Of a stretch of 34,554 nt of DNA, positions 24,608 to 33,436 are shown in pieces. Origin of the DNA: Vallitalea sp. (GTDB taxonomy: Bacteria; Bacillota; Clostridia; Lachnospirales; Vallitaleaceae); assembly GCA_025210515.1 (NCBI GenBank), contig JAOARM010000015.1:1-34554 (forward strand), read 5' to 3'. The notes under the pieces are model-generated. The model was not told where the DNA came from. It made no database searches and was given only the letters and a program-made list of their open reading frames with translations. The position numbers were made by a program, and so were the translations under genes. Every line of letters begins with the position of its first letter. Position 1 is the stretch's first letter.

Positions 24608-24646
24608 AAATAGGTGCTGTCTTAATAGATGAGACAGCACCTATTT
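24608..24646. terminator. Strong bidirectional terminator between the 101-aa gene and pgi
   Basis: Perfect 15-bp arms (24608-24622 and 24632-24646) with a 9-nt loop, rich in GC for this genome (GGTGCTGTCT). Each strand's stem ends in an ATTTA-type run. It lies 40 bp after the 101-aa gene and 31 bp after pgi, which converge on it. Confidence 0.85.
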
Positions 24647-24677
24647 ACTAATAAAATCTTAATATTTATTAATATTC

Positions 24678-26117
24678 TTATATTATATATTTATCATTTT
24701 TAGCTGGTCTGGTATCTAACTCAGCTTTTTTCTCTTCATATCCTGGGCGTCCAAACATAGCATATGTTGCATTTTTCCCTTCTTCTACTCCAGGTTGATC
24801 AAATGCATTAATATCTAATAACTCTCCTGCAAATCCAGTAGCTACCTCAAATAAATATAACACTTGACCAAGAGTGAACTCGTTTACTTCAGGTAAAGTT
24901 AATGTCATATTAGTCTGTCCTGCCTTCAATAACGCATATTCTGTAGCCATTTGCTCGGTTTTTAATAATTTATTATGTGTCTCTCCACCTAAGAATCCAA
25001 GACTAGGTATATTACTATAGATATTTGGAATTTCTAAAGATGCTTTATAATTATCTACACCTACAAATACTACTACTTTATCTTTTGGACCTTCTGCATA
25101 TAATTGAACTTGTGAATGTTGGTCAGTTGCTCCTAAAGCTCTTACAGGTGTTTGCCCAACATTTACAACTTTTCCTTCATTATCAAATTTCTTACCAAGT
25201 GACTCTGCCCATAATTGTGCATACCAATCACCAATATATTTAAGAGAATCTGCATATGGCATAATAACAGATATATTTTTGCCTTTTTTCATTGCTAGAT
25301 AATTAAGTATTGCATACATAGAAGCTGGGTTTTTGAATGTATTATCTGTTTTACATAATTCATCCATATAAGCTGCTCCAGCTAATAGCTCTTCAATATC
25401 TATTCCACACATTGCAGCAGGTAATAGTCCTACTGGTGTAAGCTCTGAAAACCTTCCTCCAACTCCTGCTGGTATAATGAAACTCTTATAGCCTTGTTCA
25501 TCAGCAATAGGTCTTAGATTACCTTTCTCAGCATCTGTTGTACATACAATATGTTTCTTAGCACCTTCTACTCCGTATTTTTCTTCTAAGATTTCTTTTA
25601 TTATCATAAATTGAGACATTGTCTCTGAAGTACTTCCTGATTTTGTAATGACATTAAATAATGTTTTATCAAGCTCTATTACATCTAGTAATGAAACTAG
25701 TTTTTCTGGGTCTACATTATCTGCAACATATAATTTAGGATAACCGCCTCTTTTTTCTTTTGATAATTCATTGTAATATGGATGATTAATTGCTTGTTGA
25801 ACTGCAATTGGTCCAAGTGCTGAACCACCAATACCAAGTACAACAAAAGAATCAAACTCATCTTTAACACTATCTACATATTCTATAATATCTTTTACAA
25901 CATCTGCTTGATTATATGGTAAGTCTCTCCAGTCCATTTTCCCATTTGCTCTTTTTTCTACCATTGCCTTTTCTGCTTTTTCAATTTGTTTTTCTAAAGT
26001 CGCAATTTCTGATTGGCTAATACCAGTTTCCCCAACATATTCTGTCATCATATTATTGAAGTCTAATTTCAGTCTCATACTATCTTTCCAAGATTGTTGC
26101 TCATATCTGTTAGCCAT
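24678..26117 (-). CDS. pgi: Glucose-6-phosphate isomerase
   Basis: This 479-aa cytoplasmic enzyme interconverts glucose-6-phosphate and fructose-6-phosphate. SIS-domain landmarks are GIGGSALGP (96-103), VITKSGSTSET (156-166), GVGGRFSELTPVGLLP (218-233), WAESLGKKF with the catalytic-region Glu305, and DQHSQVQL with His334. The length fits the shorter Firmicute type. The start at 26117 is chosen because AGGAGG sits seven bases ahead; an in-frame ATG 105 bases further upstream lacks a site and would add a non-homologous-looking extension. It is monocistronic by spacing and ends at the strong terminator at 24608-24646. No clear promoter is recognisable in the 180 bp upstream. Confidence 0.97.
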   Translation of the reverse strand: MANRYEQQSWKDSMRLKLDFNNMMTEYVGETGISQSEIATLEKQIEKAEKAMVEKRANGKMDWRDLPYNQADVVKDIIEYVDSVKDEFDSFVVLGIGGSALGPIAVQQAINHPYYNELSKEKRGGYPKLYVADNVDPEKLVSLLDVIELDKTLFNVITKSGSTSETMSQFMIIKEILEEKYGVEGAKKHIVCTTDAEKGNLRPIADEQGYKSFIIPAGVGGRFSELTPVGLLPAAMCGIDIEELLAGAAYMDELCKTDNTFKNPASMYAILNYLAMKKGKNISVIMPYADSLKYIGDWYAQLWAESLGKKFDNEGKVVNVGQTPVRALGATDQHSQVQLYAEGPKDKVVVFVGVDNYKASLEIPNIYSNIPSLGFLGGETHNKLLKTEQMATEYALLKAGQTNMTLTLPEVNEFTLGQVLYLFEVATGFAGELLDINAFDQPGVEEGKNATYAMFGRPGYEEKKAELDTRPAKNDKYII

Positions 26118-26297
26118 ATAATATCCTCCTATTTTATTGTTTTTCTGTATTTTATTTATAACATTTATAACAATATTAATTGTATGGTATTTCACGTTTT
26201 TTATTCTATAATACTCGTACAAATTAGTTTCATTTTTGTATCAAGTAAATTATATTAGATACGATTACTTTTGTAAAGATAATCTAGTTCATTAATT

Positions 26298-26924
26298 TTA
26301 GTTTTTATTATAGTAAAATAGGACAGAAAGTATGATTTTTAATTTATAAATGCAAATAGTTAAGAAAGCTTTTAGCTCTCTTAATCCCTTTAGATTTATT
26401 ATTTCGTTTTGTCTTATAAATTCAATTCCCTTTAAATATTCAATCTCAATTTTATTATCATCAATAAACCGAGCTTCTATTATAGAACAAGAAGGAACTG
26501 ACGTAGGAGCAAAATCAAGTATTATTTCTTTATAAAACAGCTTTTGATTAAAGATATCCGAAATAATTAACTTATTGTCTTTGAAAAAAATGACTTTGTT
26601 TTTATCCACTAAAACAATATTTTCATATGCAGAAGAAATGTTTGAAGTTACTGGATTAAAAAAATAAGAATAATTCAAAGGGCTACCTAGACTGATTTTA
26701 ATTTGAATAAGGTTTTTATCTAATTCTATTACGGAAGGCTCTTTAGGTAAATTCTCTGAGAATACAATATTCTTATTAGTATTATATAAAATTATGGTAA
26801 AGCAATTATCCTGATTTTTTAAAATGGTATAATAATTTTTTTTATGTGAGTAACCAAGAAAAATAGTAGTTATCAATATTATAGCAAATAATATAATAAG
26901 TATTGCGTGCTTATTTTTCACCAT
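26298..26924 (-). CDS. Membrane-anchored hypothetical protein, 208 aa
   Basis: I do not recognise a family. The product has an N-terminal membrane helix (about residues 7-24, ILIILFAIILITTIFLGY) with no lipobox cysteine, then an extracellular beta-rich region (about 30-180) with NKVIFFKDNKLIISDIF strand repeats, and a hydrophobic C-terminal stretch. AGAGGTG lies eight bases before the ATG. It starts 45 bp after the GH13 gene and is probably cotranscribed with it, but nothing in its sequence suggests carbohydrate binding. The beta-strand pattern loosely recalls the DUF5711 protein at 5147-6286, though it is much shorter. Confidence 0.65.
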   Translation of the reverse strand: MVKNKHAILIILFAIILITTIFLGYSHKKNYYTILKNQDNCFTIILYNTNKNIVFSENLPKEPSVIELDKNLIQIKISLGSPLNYSYFFNPVTSNISSAYENIVLVDKNKVIFFKDNKLIISDIFNQKLFYKEIILDFAPTSVPSCSIIEARFIDDNKIEIEYLKGIEFIRQNEIINLKGLRELKAFLTICIYKLKIILSVLFYYNKN

Positions 26925-26969
26925 TATTACACACCTCTCTTATTTTATTATTATAAACTATTAAAATTC

Positions 26970-28592
26970 TCATCTGTACATAATAGCTTCATAAGGTCTT
27001 AGTATTAATTTTGTTATATCTAAATGTGTATCACTATAATTAGATATCATTACTTCTTTCGGATTACATACTTTTTCCTCACTAATATTAACTTCAACTT
27101 CTTTGTCGTAGAAATTGCATATAACTAATATTTGTTGATTATCTAATTGTCTCAGATAAGCAAATACTTGTTTGTTATCTTCTAATAATAATTTAAAATC
27201 ACCATAGATAATAACTTCATTATCTTTTCTTATTTGTATTAATTTTTTGTAATGATAGAATATAGATTCTTTATCTTGTAAAGCTTTTTTTACATTGATT
27301 GTTTGATAATTAGAATTAAGCTTAATCCAAGGTTCACTAGATGTAAAGCCTCCATTTATATTATCATCCCATTGCATCGGTGTTCTTGCATTGTCCCTAC
27401 CTTTACAATATATTGAGCTCATAATGTCTTCATGCTTATATCCTTCATTAATCCTTTCATCATACATATTCAATGATTCTATATCTCTATATTCATCTAA
27501 AGACTGAAATCTAACATTAGTCATACCTATTTCTTCGCCTTGATATATGTAAGGAGTTCCTTTCATACCATGAAGTAAAGTTGCTAACATCTTACCTGAT
27601 AGCACCCTATTTTCTTCTGTAGTATCATTTCCCCATCTAGATATTATTCTTGGTAAGTCATGATTATTCCAAAACAAACTATTCCAACCATCATCTTCTG
27701 TTAATTCAACCTGCCACTTAGATAATACCTTCTTCAAATCTTTTAGCTCTAATGGTTTCAAATCCCATTTATCTTTTCCTTCTTGCTGATCTAACAAAAT
27801 ATGTTCAAACTGAAATATCATACTAAATTCGTTTCTCTGCTGATTGCTATATAGCTTAGCTATTTCTGGTGTTGCTCCCCACGTTTCCCCAACAGTTAAT
27901 AAATCGTGTTTACCAAAAGTCTGTGAATTCATTTCTTGTATATACTCATGTAATTTTGCCCCATTACCAAGTATTTCTTTATCAATTTCCTTACCAACAA
28001 GATCAATAACGTCTAATCTAAATCCACCAACACCTTTATCAATCCAATAGTTAATCATATTATATAGTTTATTTCTAACTTTTTCATTTTCCCAGTTTAA
28101 ATCTGGCTGTTTTTTACTGAATAAGTGCAGATAATATTCATTAGTTGTCTCATCATATTCCCATGCCGAACCACTGAAAGTTGACTTAATATTATTAGGC
28201 TTATCTCTCCATATATAATAATCTCTATATGGATTGTCTTTTGACTTTTTACTTTCTATGAACCAGTTATGTTCATCTGATGTGTGATTTAGAACTAAAT
28301 CCATTACTATTTTGATTCCTTTTTTATTTGCTTCTGAAATTAACTCATCCATATCTTGAATTGTTCCAAACTCATCCATTATATCTTCATAATCACTTAT
28401 ATCATATCCATTATCGTCATTTGGTGATTTATATACTGGACTTAACCATATTACATCTATACCTAACTCCTTTAAATAATCTAATTTTTCAATAATACCT
28501 TGTAAATCCCCAATTCCATCTCCATTAGTATCATTGAAACTCCTTGGATAAATTTGATATACTACAGACTGATGCCACCACTTTTTTTCCAT
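26970..28592 (-). CDS. GH13 alpha-glucosidase, oligo-1,6-glucosidase type
   Basis: This 540-aa cytoplasmic GH13 hydrolase starts KKWWHQSVVYQIYPRSFNDTNGDGIGDL. The catalytic triad is in place: nucleophile Asp194 (GGFRLDVIDLV), acid/base Glu236 (TVGETWG) and Asp312 (WNNHDLPR). The residue after the nucleophile is Val195, which in this subfamily favours alpha-1,6 bonds as in isomaltase, whereas alpha-1,4 maltases usually carry Ala or Thr. It is MalL-like; trehalose-6-phosphate hydrolase is related and shares the valine, but no trehalose PTS gene is near. GGGAGG lies eight bases before the ATG. It would release glucose from short branched oligosaccharides. The small membrane protein gene at 26298-26924 probably follows in the same transcript. 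Confidence 0.92.
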   Translation of the reverse strand: MEKKWWHQSVVYQIYPRSFNDTNGDGIGDLQGIIEKLDYLKELGIDVIWLSPVYKSPNDDNGYDISDYEDIMDEFGTIQDMDELISEANKKGIKIVMDLVLNHTSDEHNWFIESKKSKDNPYRDYYIWRDKPNNIKSTFSGSAWEYDETTNEYYLHLFSKKQPDLNWENEKVRNKLYNMINYWIDKGVGGFRLDVIDLVGKEIDKEILGNGAKLHEYIQEMNSQTFGKHDLLTVGETWGATPEIAKLYSNQQRNEFSMIFQFEHILLDQQEGKDKWDLKPLELKDLKKVLSKWQVELTEDDGWNSLFWNNHDLPRIISRWGNDTTEENRVLSGKMLATLLHGMKGTPYIYQGEEIGMTNVRFQSLDEYRDIESLNMYDERINEGYKHEDIMSSIYCKGRDNARTPMQWDDNINGGFTSSEPWIKLNSNYQTINVKKALQDKESIFYHYKKLIQIRKDNEVIIYGDFKLLLEDNKQVFAYLRQLDNQQILVICNFYDKEVEVNISEEKVCNPKEVMISNYSDTHLDITKLILRPYEAIMYR

Positions 28593-29025
28593 TATATAAC
28601 CTCCCTAAAAATTAATTTGTATATATGTAATGATTTTTATCATTTCATTATATTTATTTATATCTTCTATGTTACTTACGATATTATTAATTTTTATTTG
28701 TTTTATATTATAAGTTTTTCTTGTCTTCTTCATTCAAATTTAATGTCACTATTATATTTTTCATATTAACAAGAATATTTTTAATTTTAACATATTGTTT
28801 TCCTATTTGTCTAGTTTCATATCCTCAATTATTAACTATATTAAGACATATTATATTTGTAACATCTTTCTATTGGTAATTTATTGTTATGTCATTTATA
28901 TAAACTTCTAGATAAAAACTTATCTCCAACTACTTCTAGTGAAATAGTTGGAGATAATCAAAAACCTTTTTATTTATTTACTATTTACTTTAACAAAGTT
29001 TGTCCCAATAATTAAGCCTTGTGTC
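28593..29025. other. 433-bp intergenic region before the GH13 gene
   Basis: This stretch separates the GH13 gene from the pdaA stop. On the minus strand TATAAT with a TTGAAT box 19 bp away lies near 28703-28733, a possible GH13 promoter. A small AATGAT/ATCATT palindrome is at 28629-28644. The pdaA terminator occupies 28920-28957. No catabolite-repression site, riboswitch or gene is apparent. Confidence 0.35.
28920..28957 (-). terminator. Intrinsic terminator of pdaA
   Basis: Perfect 13-bp arms TTATCTCCAACTA (28920-28932) and TAGTTGGAGATAA (28945-28957) with a 12-nt loop. On the minus strand the stem is followed by GTTTTTATC. It lies 68 bp after the pdaA stop. Confidence 0.8.
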
Positions 29026-30099
29026 CTATTCTACTTCATATAGATTACCAAATCTATATCCTTTTTCTTTTAATGCTTTTATAATATCATCAAGTGCTTC
29101 TGCATTAGATGATGATACAGCATGTAATAAAGATATCATTCCAGGATGATAATTATCCATTAGATGTTTATATGCTACTTCTTTTCCTGGCTGATCATTT
29201 CGATCCCAATCACCATATGCCATACTCCAAAATATTGTTCTATAGCCTAATTTCTTAGTTATATATAATGTTCTTTCACTGTATTCACCTTTAGGTGGTC
29301 TAAAAAAATTATCCATCTTATATCCTGTGGCTTCTTCATAATATCTAGCTGTTTCTTCTATTTCATATATAGCTACCTCATCTGAAAGAGTATGCATTTC
29401 TTCATGATTAACTGAATGGTTAGCAACAATGTGTCCTTCTTCTTTCATTCTCTTAGCTAGCTCCACATTATTTACTATATAAGGCTTAGTAACGAAGAAA
29501 GCCGCCTGTACGTCATTATTTTTTAACGTGTCAAGTATAGATGGTGTGTAGCCATTTTCATATCCTGCATCAAATGTCAAATATATTACCTTTTCATCAG
29601 TATTAATAGCATAATATCCTGCATATTGCTGAATATCAATCTTATTGTACGCTAATGGTTTAACATGGTCTTTATTTCTTTTAAAACTCCAACTATATGC
29701 AGTATTTGATAATGTAGATGTGTCTATATCAATATCCAAATTGTCCCCAATATCACTTCCTTCTGGGACTTGTTCCTCAGAGTGTTCTTGTTTTTCTTCA
29801 TCTTGATTATTCTGCGTTTCTTGTGGTTTTGTTGTTACTTTATTTTGCTCTTGTGGTTTAGTTTTTTCTTCTGGTTTTTCTGGTTCTTGGACTTTATCTG
29901 TATTGGTATCTTTTTCATTGTAAGAGTTACTATTACTATTGTTATTATTAACTATCGTTTGATTGGTATCGTTATCATCTGTTTTCAATAAAGTACCATT
30001 ACCTATGGAGATACCTAAACACACAGCTGATATAATTAATATAAAAATACCTAATGCTTTTAATGTCTTCGTGTTTTTTTTCTTCTTCTTTTTAGCCAT
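29026..30099 (-). CDS. pdaA: PdaA-type polysaccharide deacetylase
   Basis: This 357-aa exported enzyme has a basic N-terminus and one membrane helix (about 12-32), then a Gln/Glu/Pro/Asn-rich linker (about 40-125), then a carbohydrate-esterase-4 domain. The segment SWSFKRNKDHVKPLA and motif LTFDAGYENGYTPSILD are signatures of the PdaA subgroup, which removes acetyl groups from N-acetylmuramic acid on the way to the spore-cortex muramic delta-lactam. Metal and catalytic residues are Asp177, His228, His232, Arg267 (FFRPPKGEY) and His326. The long linker is greater than in Bacillus PdaA. The start at 30099 is preceded by GGGGAGG at seven bases; an ATG 36 bases earlier lacks a site. Confidence 0.85.
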   Translation of the reverse strand: MAKKKKKKNTKTLKALGIFILIISAVCLGISIGNGTLLKTDDNDTNQTIVNNNNSNSNSYNEKDTNTDKVQEPEKPEEKTKPQEQNKVTTKPQETQNNQDEEKQEHSEEQVPEGSDIGDNLDIDIDTSTLSNTAYSWSFKRNKDHVKPLAYNKIDIQQYAGYYAINTDEKVIYLTFDAGYENGYTPSILDTLKNNDVQAAFFVTKPYIVNNVELAKRMKEEGHIVANHSVNHEEMHTLSDEVAIYEIEETARYYEEATGYKMDNFFRPPKGEYSERTLYITKKLGYRTIFWSMAYGDWDRNDQPGKEVAYKHLMDNYHPGMISLLHAVSSSNAEALDDIIKALKEKGYRFGNLYEVE

Positions 30100-30386
30100 T
30101 GTTTTCCTCCCCTTGTTACTAATAATATAACCCAAAATATCAAGTAGCTAAAGCATTATCCATATATATTATACTCTGTTTTTTGACATAAATCTATATT
30201 TTATTATCCGAATTTAGCTAGTACCATTTACTTACCTTGTTGTATCTATGAACCAAATAATCTATTGTATATATTCACAATAAAATATATACTGTTAATA
30301 TAAATTCCATACATCACCAATAGGTTATGCCTTCAAATTTATCATTGGCATATCTAATTAAGAAAATTTATAAAAGGAGGTTTATC

Positions 30387-30557
30387 TTGAAAACTACAAA
30401 ACATAAAATTCCACCTCACCCTTTAGAATTCTTTTTAGTTATTATTATTCTTTTCTTTTGTGGTCTAATTCTAAAATTCTCAATAACATTATCCACATCT
30501 ATGGCATTTCTGGCTTTAATTGCTTCACGTATTATCAGAACAGCAAAAAAAAGATGA
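30387..30557 (+). CDS. Small membrane protein, 56 aa
   Basis: This 56-aa protein starts at TTG, six bases after a strong AAAAGGAGG, rather than at an ATG 60 bases upstream, which has no site. It has two closely spaced hydrophobic segments (about 15-31 and 35-48) and basic ends (MKTTKHK, RTAKKR), consistent with a small two-helix membrane protein. No family is recognised. Its stop codon lies inside the stem of the terminator at 30553. A weak TTCACA/TAATAT promoter pair lies about 100 bases upstream. It is divergent from pdaA. Confidence 0.65.
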   Translation: MKTTKHKIPPHPLEFFLVIIILFFCGLILKFSITLSTSMAFLALIASRIIRTAKKR

Positions 30558-30582
30558 AGTGAATATTCACTTCATCTTTTTT
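30553..30582. terminator. Terminator shared by convergent small genes, overlapping a stop codon
   Basis: GATGAAGTGAAT (30553-30564) is followed immediately by its complement ATTCACTTCATC (30565-30576), with A-runs before and a T-run after (30577-30582). It terminates both the 56-aa plus-strand gene, whose TGA is within the stem, and the 127-aa minus-strand gene, whose stop is at 30583. Confidence 0.88.
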
Positions 30583-30966
30583 CTATTTGATTTTAATAGA
30601 ATCTAAAAAGTATGCTCCATCATTACTTCCATGTCTCCTATAAGAGAATGTTGCTTCAACTTCATTAAATTCACATGAAGACTCTGCCAATTCTCCAAAA
30701 TCATTATCAAGATTCTCTAAATAATCTCCAGAAATTGTCTGAGCTGTCAATGTTCCTACCCCATATCCAATAACAGCCCATATTCCTGATATAGCCGCTC
30801 CAAAAAGAACTAGGACTGTGGATACTGTCCAATTTTCACCGGCTTCATATTGTTCATATTGATTTCTTAACTTCTTTGCTTCATCTCTTGAAAGGGTATA
30901 TGATTTTGTAATTTTATATCCTAACTTTTCTGCTTCATTTGGGGTTGCATATATTACTGCTTTCAT
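30583..30966 (-). CDS. Hypothetical protein with central glycine-rich hydrophobic segment, 127 aa
   Basis: I do not recognise a family. The 127-aa protein has a soluble N-terminal part (1-45) with a helical DEAKKLRNQYEQYEAGENW, a central hydrophobic, glycine-rich stretch (about 48-78, LVLFGAAISGIWAVIGYGVGTLTA) that could span the membrane, and an acidic beta-like C-terminus. AAAGGAG lies nine bases before the ATG. The hydrophobic centre recalls glycine-zipper proteins, but there is no leader or secretion gene nearby. It stands alone, ending at the terminator shared with the convergent 56-aa gene. Confidence 0.65.
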   Translation of the reverse strand: MKAVIYATPNEAEKLGYKITKSYTLSRDEAKKLRNQYEQYEAGENWTVSTVLVLFGAAISGIWAVIGYGVGTLTAQTISGDYLENLDNDFGELAESSCEFNEVEATFSYRRHGSNDGAYFLDSIKIK

Positions 30967-31219
30967 AAATTATCTCTCCTTTAATTTTGTTATTTCATAT
31001 ATAAATCGCGACTTTATATGCTATAGCCATTTTTTTGGCTTGACTAAATTATATCATTATTAATTATGACATTAACACGACATATTTTTAATAAATAGAT
31101 TGCATTTATTAATTTAGTAAAGATAATAAAGAGATATATTTTGATAAATCCTTGCATAGCACCATTCACTCCAGAATTATAATAAAATTCCCACACCAAA
31201 TATTTACAAAGAGACAAAA

Positions 31220-31282
31220 AATATGCTTTACCTTGCTATATAACTTCATTTTATAAGCTATATACTATAAGGAAAGCATATT
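31220..31282 (-). terminator. Long imperfect hairpin terminating the acc operon
   Basis: AATATGCTTT (31220-31229) pairs with AAAGCATATT (31273-31282), and the stem extends inward through CCTT/AAGG and TATATA/TATATA with bulges. On the minus strand it is followed by TTTTTTGTC. It lies just after the accA stop. The remainder of the 328-bp gap 30967-31294 shows no gene. Confidence 0.7.
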
Positions 31283-31294
31283 ATTATATATTAT

Positions 31295-32086
31295 TTATCT
31301 AGATACCATTTGTCTACGATATCTATCATATCTATTATTAATAAGATTTTCTTGAGTTTCTTGTCGTAACTGTTTTAATTCCTCAATAAAATTTTTCCTC
31401 AGTTCATTACTGATTTCATTAAGGCTATTATGAGCTCCCCCATTAGGTTCTTTGATAACTTTTTCTATTATTCCTAAGTTAAATAAGTCATTTGCTGTTA
31501 TTTTCATAACTTCTGCCGCTTCTTTAGCTCTTTTGCTATCTTTCCATAATATACTTGCAAATCCTTCTGGAGATAATATTGAGTATATAGAATTTTCTAG
31601 CATCCATACTCTATCAGATACTGCAACTGCTAAAGCTCCTCCACTACCTCCTTCTCCAATAACTATTGAAATTATTGGAACTTTTAACATGGACATTTCA
31701 CATAGATTTCTTGCAATTGCTTCTCCTTGTCCTCTTTCTTCTGCTCCCAAACCACAGAATGCTCCAGGTGTATCAATAAAACATATAATAGGTCTATTAA
31801 ATTTTTCTGCTTGTTTCATAAGCCTAAGAGCTTTTCTATATCCTTCTGGATGAGGCATACCAAAATTTCTTTCAATATTTTCCTTTGTTGTTCTTCCTTT
31901 TTGCTGTCCAATTACAGTTACGGGAATACCATCTAGAAATGCTATTCCTCCTATTATAGCTTTATCATCACTATATAATCTGTCACCATGTAACTCTATA
32001 AAATCATCAAATATAATATCTATATAATCCTCAGATGTAGGTCGCTGAGCCATTCTAGCAATATTAACCTTTTCCCATGCATTCAT
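31295..32086 (-). CDS. accA: Acetyl-CoA carboxylase carboxyltransferase subunit alpha
   Basis: This 263-aa subunit of the carboxyltransferase transfers the carboxyl group from biotin to acetyl-CoA, giving malonyl-CoA for fatty-acid synthesis. It begins [22 protein letters not shown], the short form usual in Clostridia, and carries [54 protein letters not shown] and [14 protein letters not shown], the expected oxyanion and CoA-site motifs. AGAGGTG precedes the ATG. It is last in the accC-accD-accA order, but 185 bp separate it from accD, more than is usual. That gap contains a 7-bp inverted repeat at 32197-32214 and nothing else recognised. Confidence 0.96.
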   Translation of the reverse strand: MNAWEKVNIARMAQRPTSEDYIDIIFDDFIELHGDRLYSDDKAIIGGIAFLDGIPVTVIGQQKGRTTKENIERNFGMPHPEGYRKALRLMKQAEKFNRPIICFIDTPGAFCGLGAEERGQGEAIARNLCEMSMLKVPIISIVIGEGGSGGALAVAVSDRVWMLENSIYSILSPEGFASILWKDSKRAKEAAEVMKITANDLFNLGIIEKVIKEPNGGAHNSLNEISNELRKNFIEELKQLRQETQENLINNRYDRYRRQMVSR

Positions 32087-32271
32087 TTAATTCACCTCTA
32101 TTTATTATATTGTTAAATATAATCTAAAATTAAGTTTATTAATTCTAAGTTACTTCTTATACTAATCAACATTTTTATATGATATTAAGTAATAATTACA
32201 TAAATACTTATGTACTATAATTAATTATAATCAAATAAATATAGTCATAATACAAATCCTTCTGTCTAGTC

Positions 32272-33147
32272 TTATATATGAAAAGCTAATAATTTACTAA
32301 GAGTTTTTTTCATATTACGTCTTTCAACAATCATATCAATATACCCATGTTCTAATAAGAATTCAGCTCTTTGAAATCCTTCTGGTAATTTCTGCTTTAT
32401 TGTTTGTTCTATTACTCTAGCTCCTGCAAATCCTATCAATGTTCCTGGCTCTGCTAGTATTATATCTCCAAGCATTGCAAAACTAGCTGTAACTCCTCCT
32501 GTAGTTGGGTCTGTAAGTACTGTTATGTATAGTAATCCTTCTTCGCTATGTCTAGCCAGTGCTGCTGATGTTTTAGCCATTTGCATCAACGAAACTATAC
32601 CTTCTTGCATTCTTGCACCTCCAGAAGCAGTGAATATAACTATTGGAAGTTTTTTGCTAGTAGCATGTTCTATTGCTCTTGTTATTTTTTCCCCTACTAC
32701 TTCTCCCATGCTACCCATCATAAATCTGCTATCCATAACTGCAATAACAACATCTTTTCCATTAATTTTACCTTCTCCTGTTATAACTCCTTCTTTTAAT
32801 CCTGTCTTTTGTTGTAACGAGGCTATTTTTTCATTATATCCTGGAAAATTAAGAACATTTTTAGTTCCTATATATGCATTCAATTCTACAAACGTCCCAG
32901 AATCTATAATCTGGCATATTCTTGTATTACTATCCATTCTGAAATGTTTATGACATTTGGTACAAATATGATTTCTCGCCTCAAAGTCATCTCTATAAAT
33001 TATTTCTCCACAATTATTACACTTTATCCACTTTCCAGTTGGAACTGATGGAATTTCTATATTATCTTTTTCTACATGTTTTTTATTTTCATTAATCGTC
33101 TTATCAGGTACTTTGATGTATTTTTTCTTTTTAAACAATTCTTTCAT
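32272..33147 (-). CDS. accD: Acetyl-CoA carboxylase carboxyltransferase subunit beta
   Basis: This 291-aa partner of AccA carries the N-terminal four-cysteine zinc ribbon with Cys43, Cys46, Cys62 and Cys65 ([24 protein letters not shown]). The crotonase-like domain follows, with [37 protein letters not shown] and [18 protein letters not shown]. The length is normal. AGAGGTG lies just upstream of the ATG. It is preceded by a 289-bp gap from accC that holds two long hairpins, so its expression may be uncoupled from accC. It is separated from accA by 185 bp. Confidence 0.96.
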   Translation of the reverse strand: MKELFKKKKYIKVPDKTINENKKHVEKDNIEIPSVPTGKWIKCNNCGEIIYRDDFEARNHICTKCHKHFRMDSNTRICQIIDSGTFVELNAYIGTKNVLNFPGYNEKIASLQQKTGLKEGVITGEGKINGKDVVIAVMDSRFMMGSMGEVVGEKITRAIEHATSKKLPIVIFTASGGARMQEGIVSLMQMAKTSAALARHSEEGLLYITVLTDPTTGGVTASFAMLGDIILAEPGTLIGFAGARVIEQTIKQKLPEGFQRAEFLLEHGYIDMIVERRNMKKTLSKLLAFHI

Positions 33148-33184
33148 ATATACACCTCTTTTATAATTTTGAATGAAGTAACTT

Positions 33185-33290
33185 TACAGAAAATAGTAAA
33201 AGATAATATTTGCACGTGGGGGAATGGCGATAATGAGTTATTACAAAGAGCATATAAAGGCGCAAATATTACCCTTTACTATTTTCTGTA
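33185..33290. repeat. 106-bp TA-flanked inverted-repeat element between accC and accD
   Basis: Outer arms of 16 bp (33185-33200 and 33275-33290) are perfectly complementary. After a 3x3 mismatch, a further 10 bp pair (33204-33213 with 33262-33271), leaving a 48-nt central loop that is GC-richer than its surroundings. The ends read TA-CAGAAAATAGTAAA and its complement followed by TA, as expected for a miniature element inserted at a TA site. It could instead be a structured intergenic RNA. No second copy was noticed in the window. Confidence 0.6.
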
Positions 33291-33325
33291 TTATATATTT
33301 TGCTTATAATGAAATGAAAACAAAT

Positions 33326-33408
33326 ATTACCTATACAATCTACAGTAATATAGTTATTTAATAAAAATTAATATTAGTTTAATGATAAGGGTAGATTGTA
33401 TGAGTAAT
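33326..33408. repeat. Second long stem-loop downstream of accC
   Basis: Arms 33326-33343 and 33391-33408 pair over 18 positions with 16 matches and enclose a 47-nt AT-rich loop. On the minus strand it starts 29 bp after the accC stop and is followed by ATTTGTTTTC, so it could act as a terminator or attenuator for accC. Its sequence is unrelated to the adjacent 106-bp element. Confidence 0.5.
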
Positions 33409-33436
33409 ATGAGATATAAATATATATCACTAGTCT

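Noticed and set aside
26118..26222. N-terminal extension of pgi by 35 codons
   Set aside because: It lacks a ribosome binding site and is not of pgi character; AGGAGG precedes the ATG at 26117.
28554..28769. Plus-strand 71-codon frame rich in Phe, Tyr and Ile before the GH13 gene
   Set aside because: Low complexity, no ribosome binding site, overlaps the GH13 start region.
30327..30386. ATG start 20 codons upstream for the 56-aa membrane protein
   Set aside because: The added codons run through the AAAAGGAGG site, which instead serves the TTG at 30387.
31452..31853. 133-codon plus-strand frame inside accA
   Set aside because: It is antisense to intact accA, and its length follows from the codon pattern of the real gene.
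32525..32953. 142-codon plus-strand frame inside accD
   Set aside because: It is antisense to an intact, clearly homologous accD; a shadow frame without a ribosome binding site.
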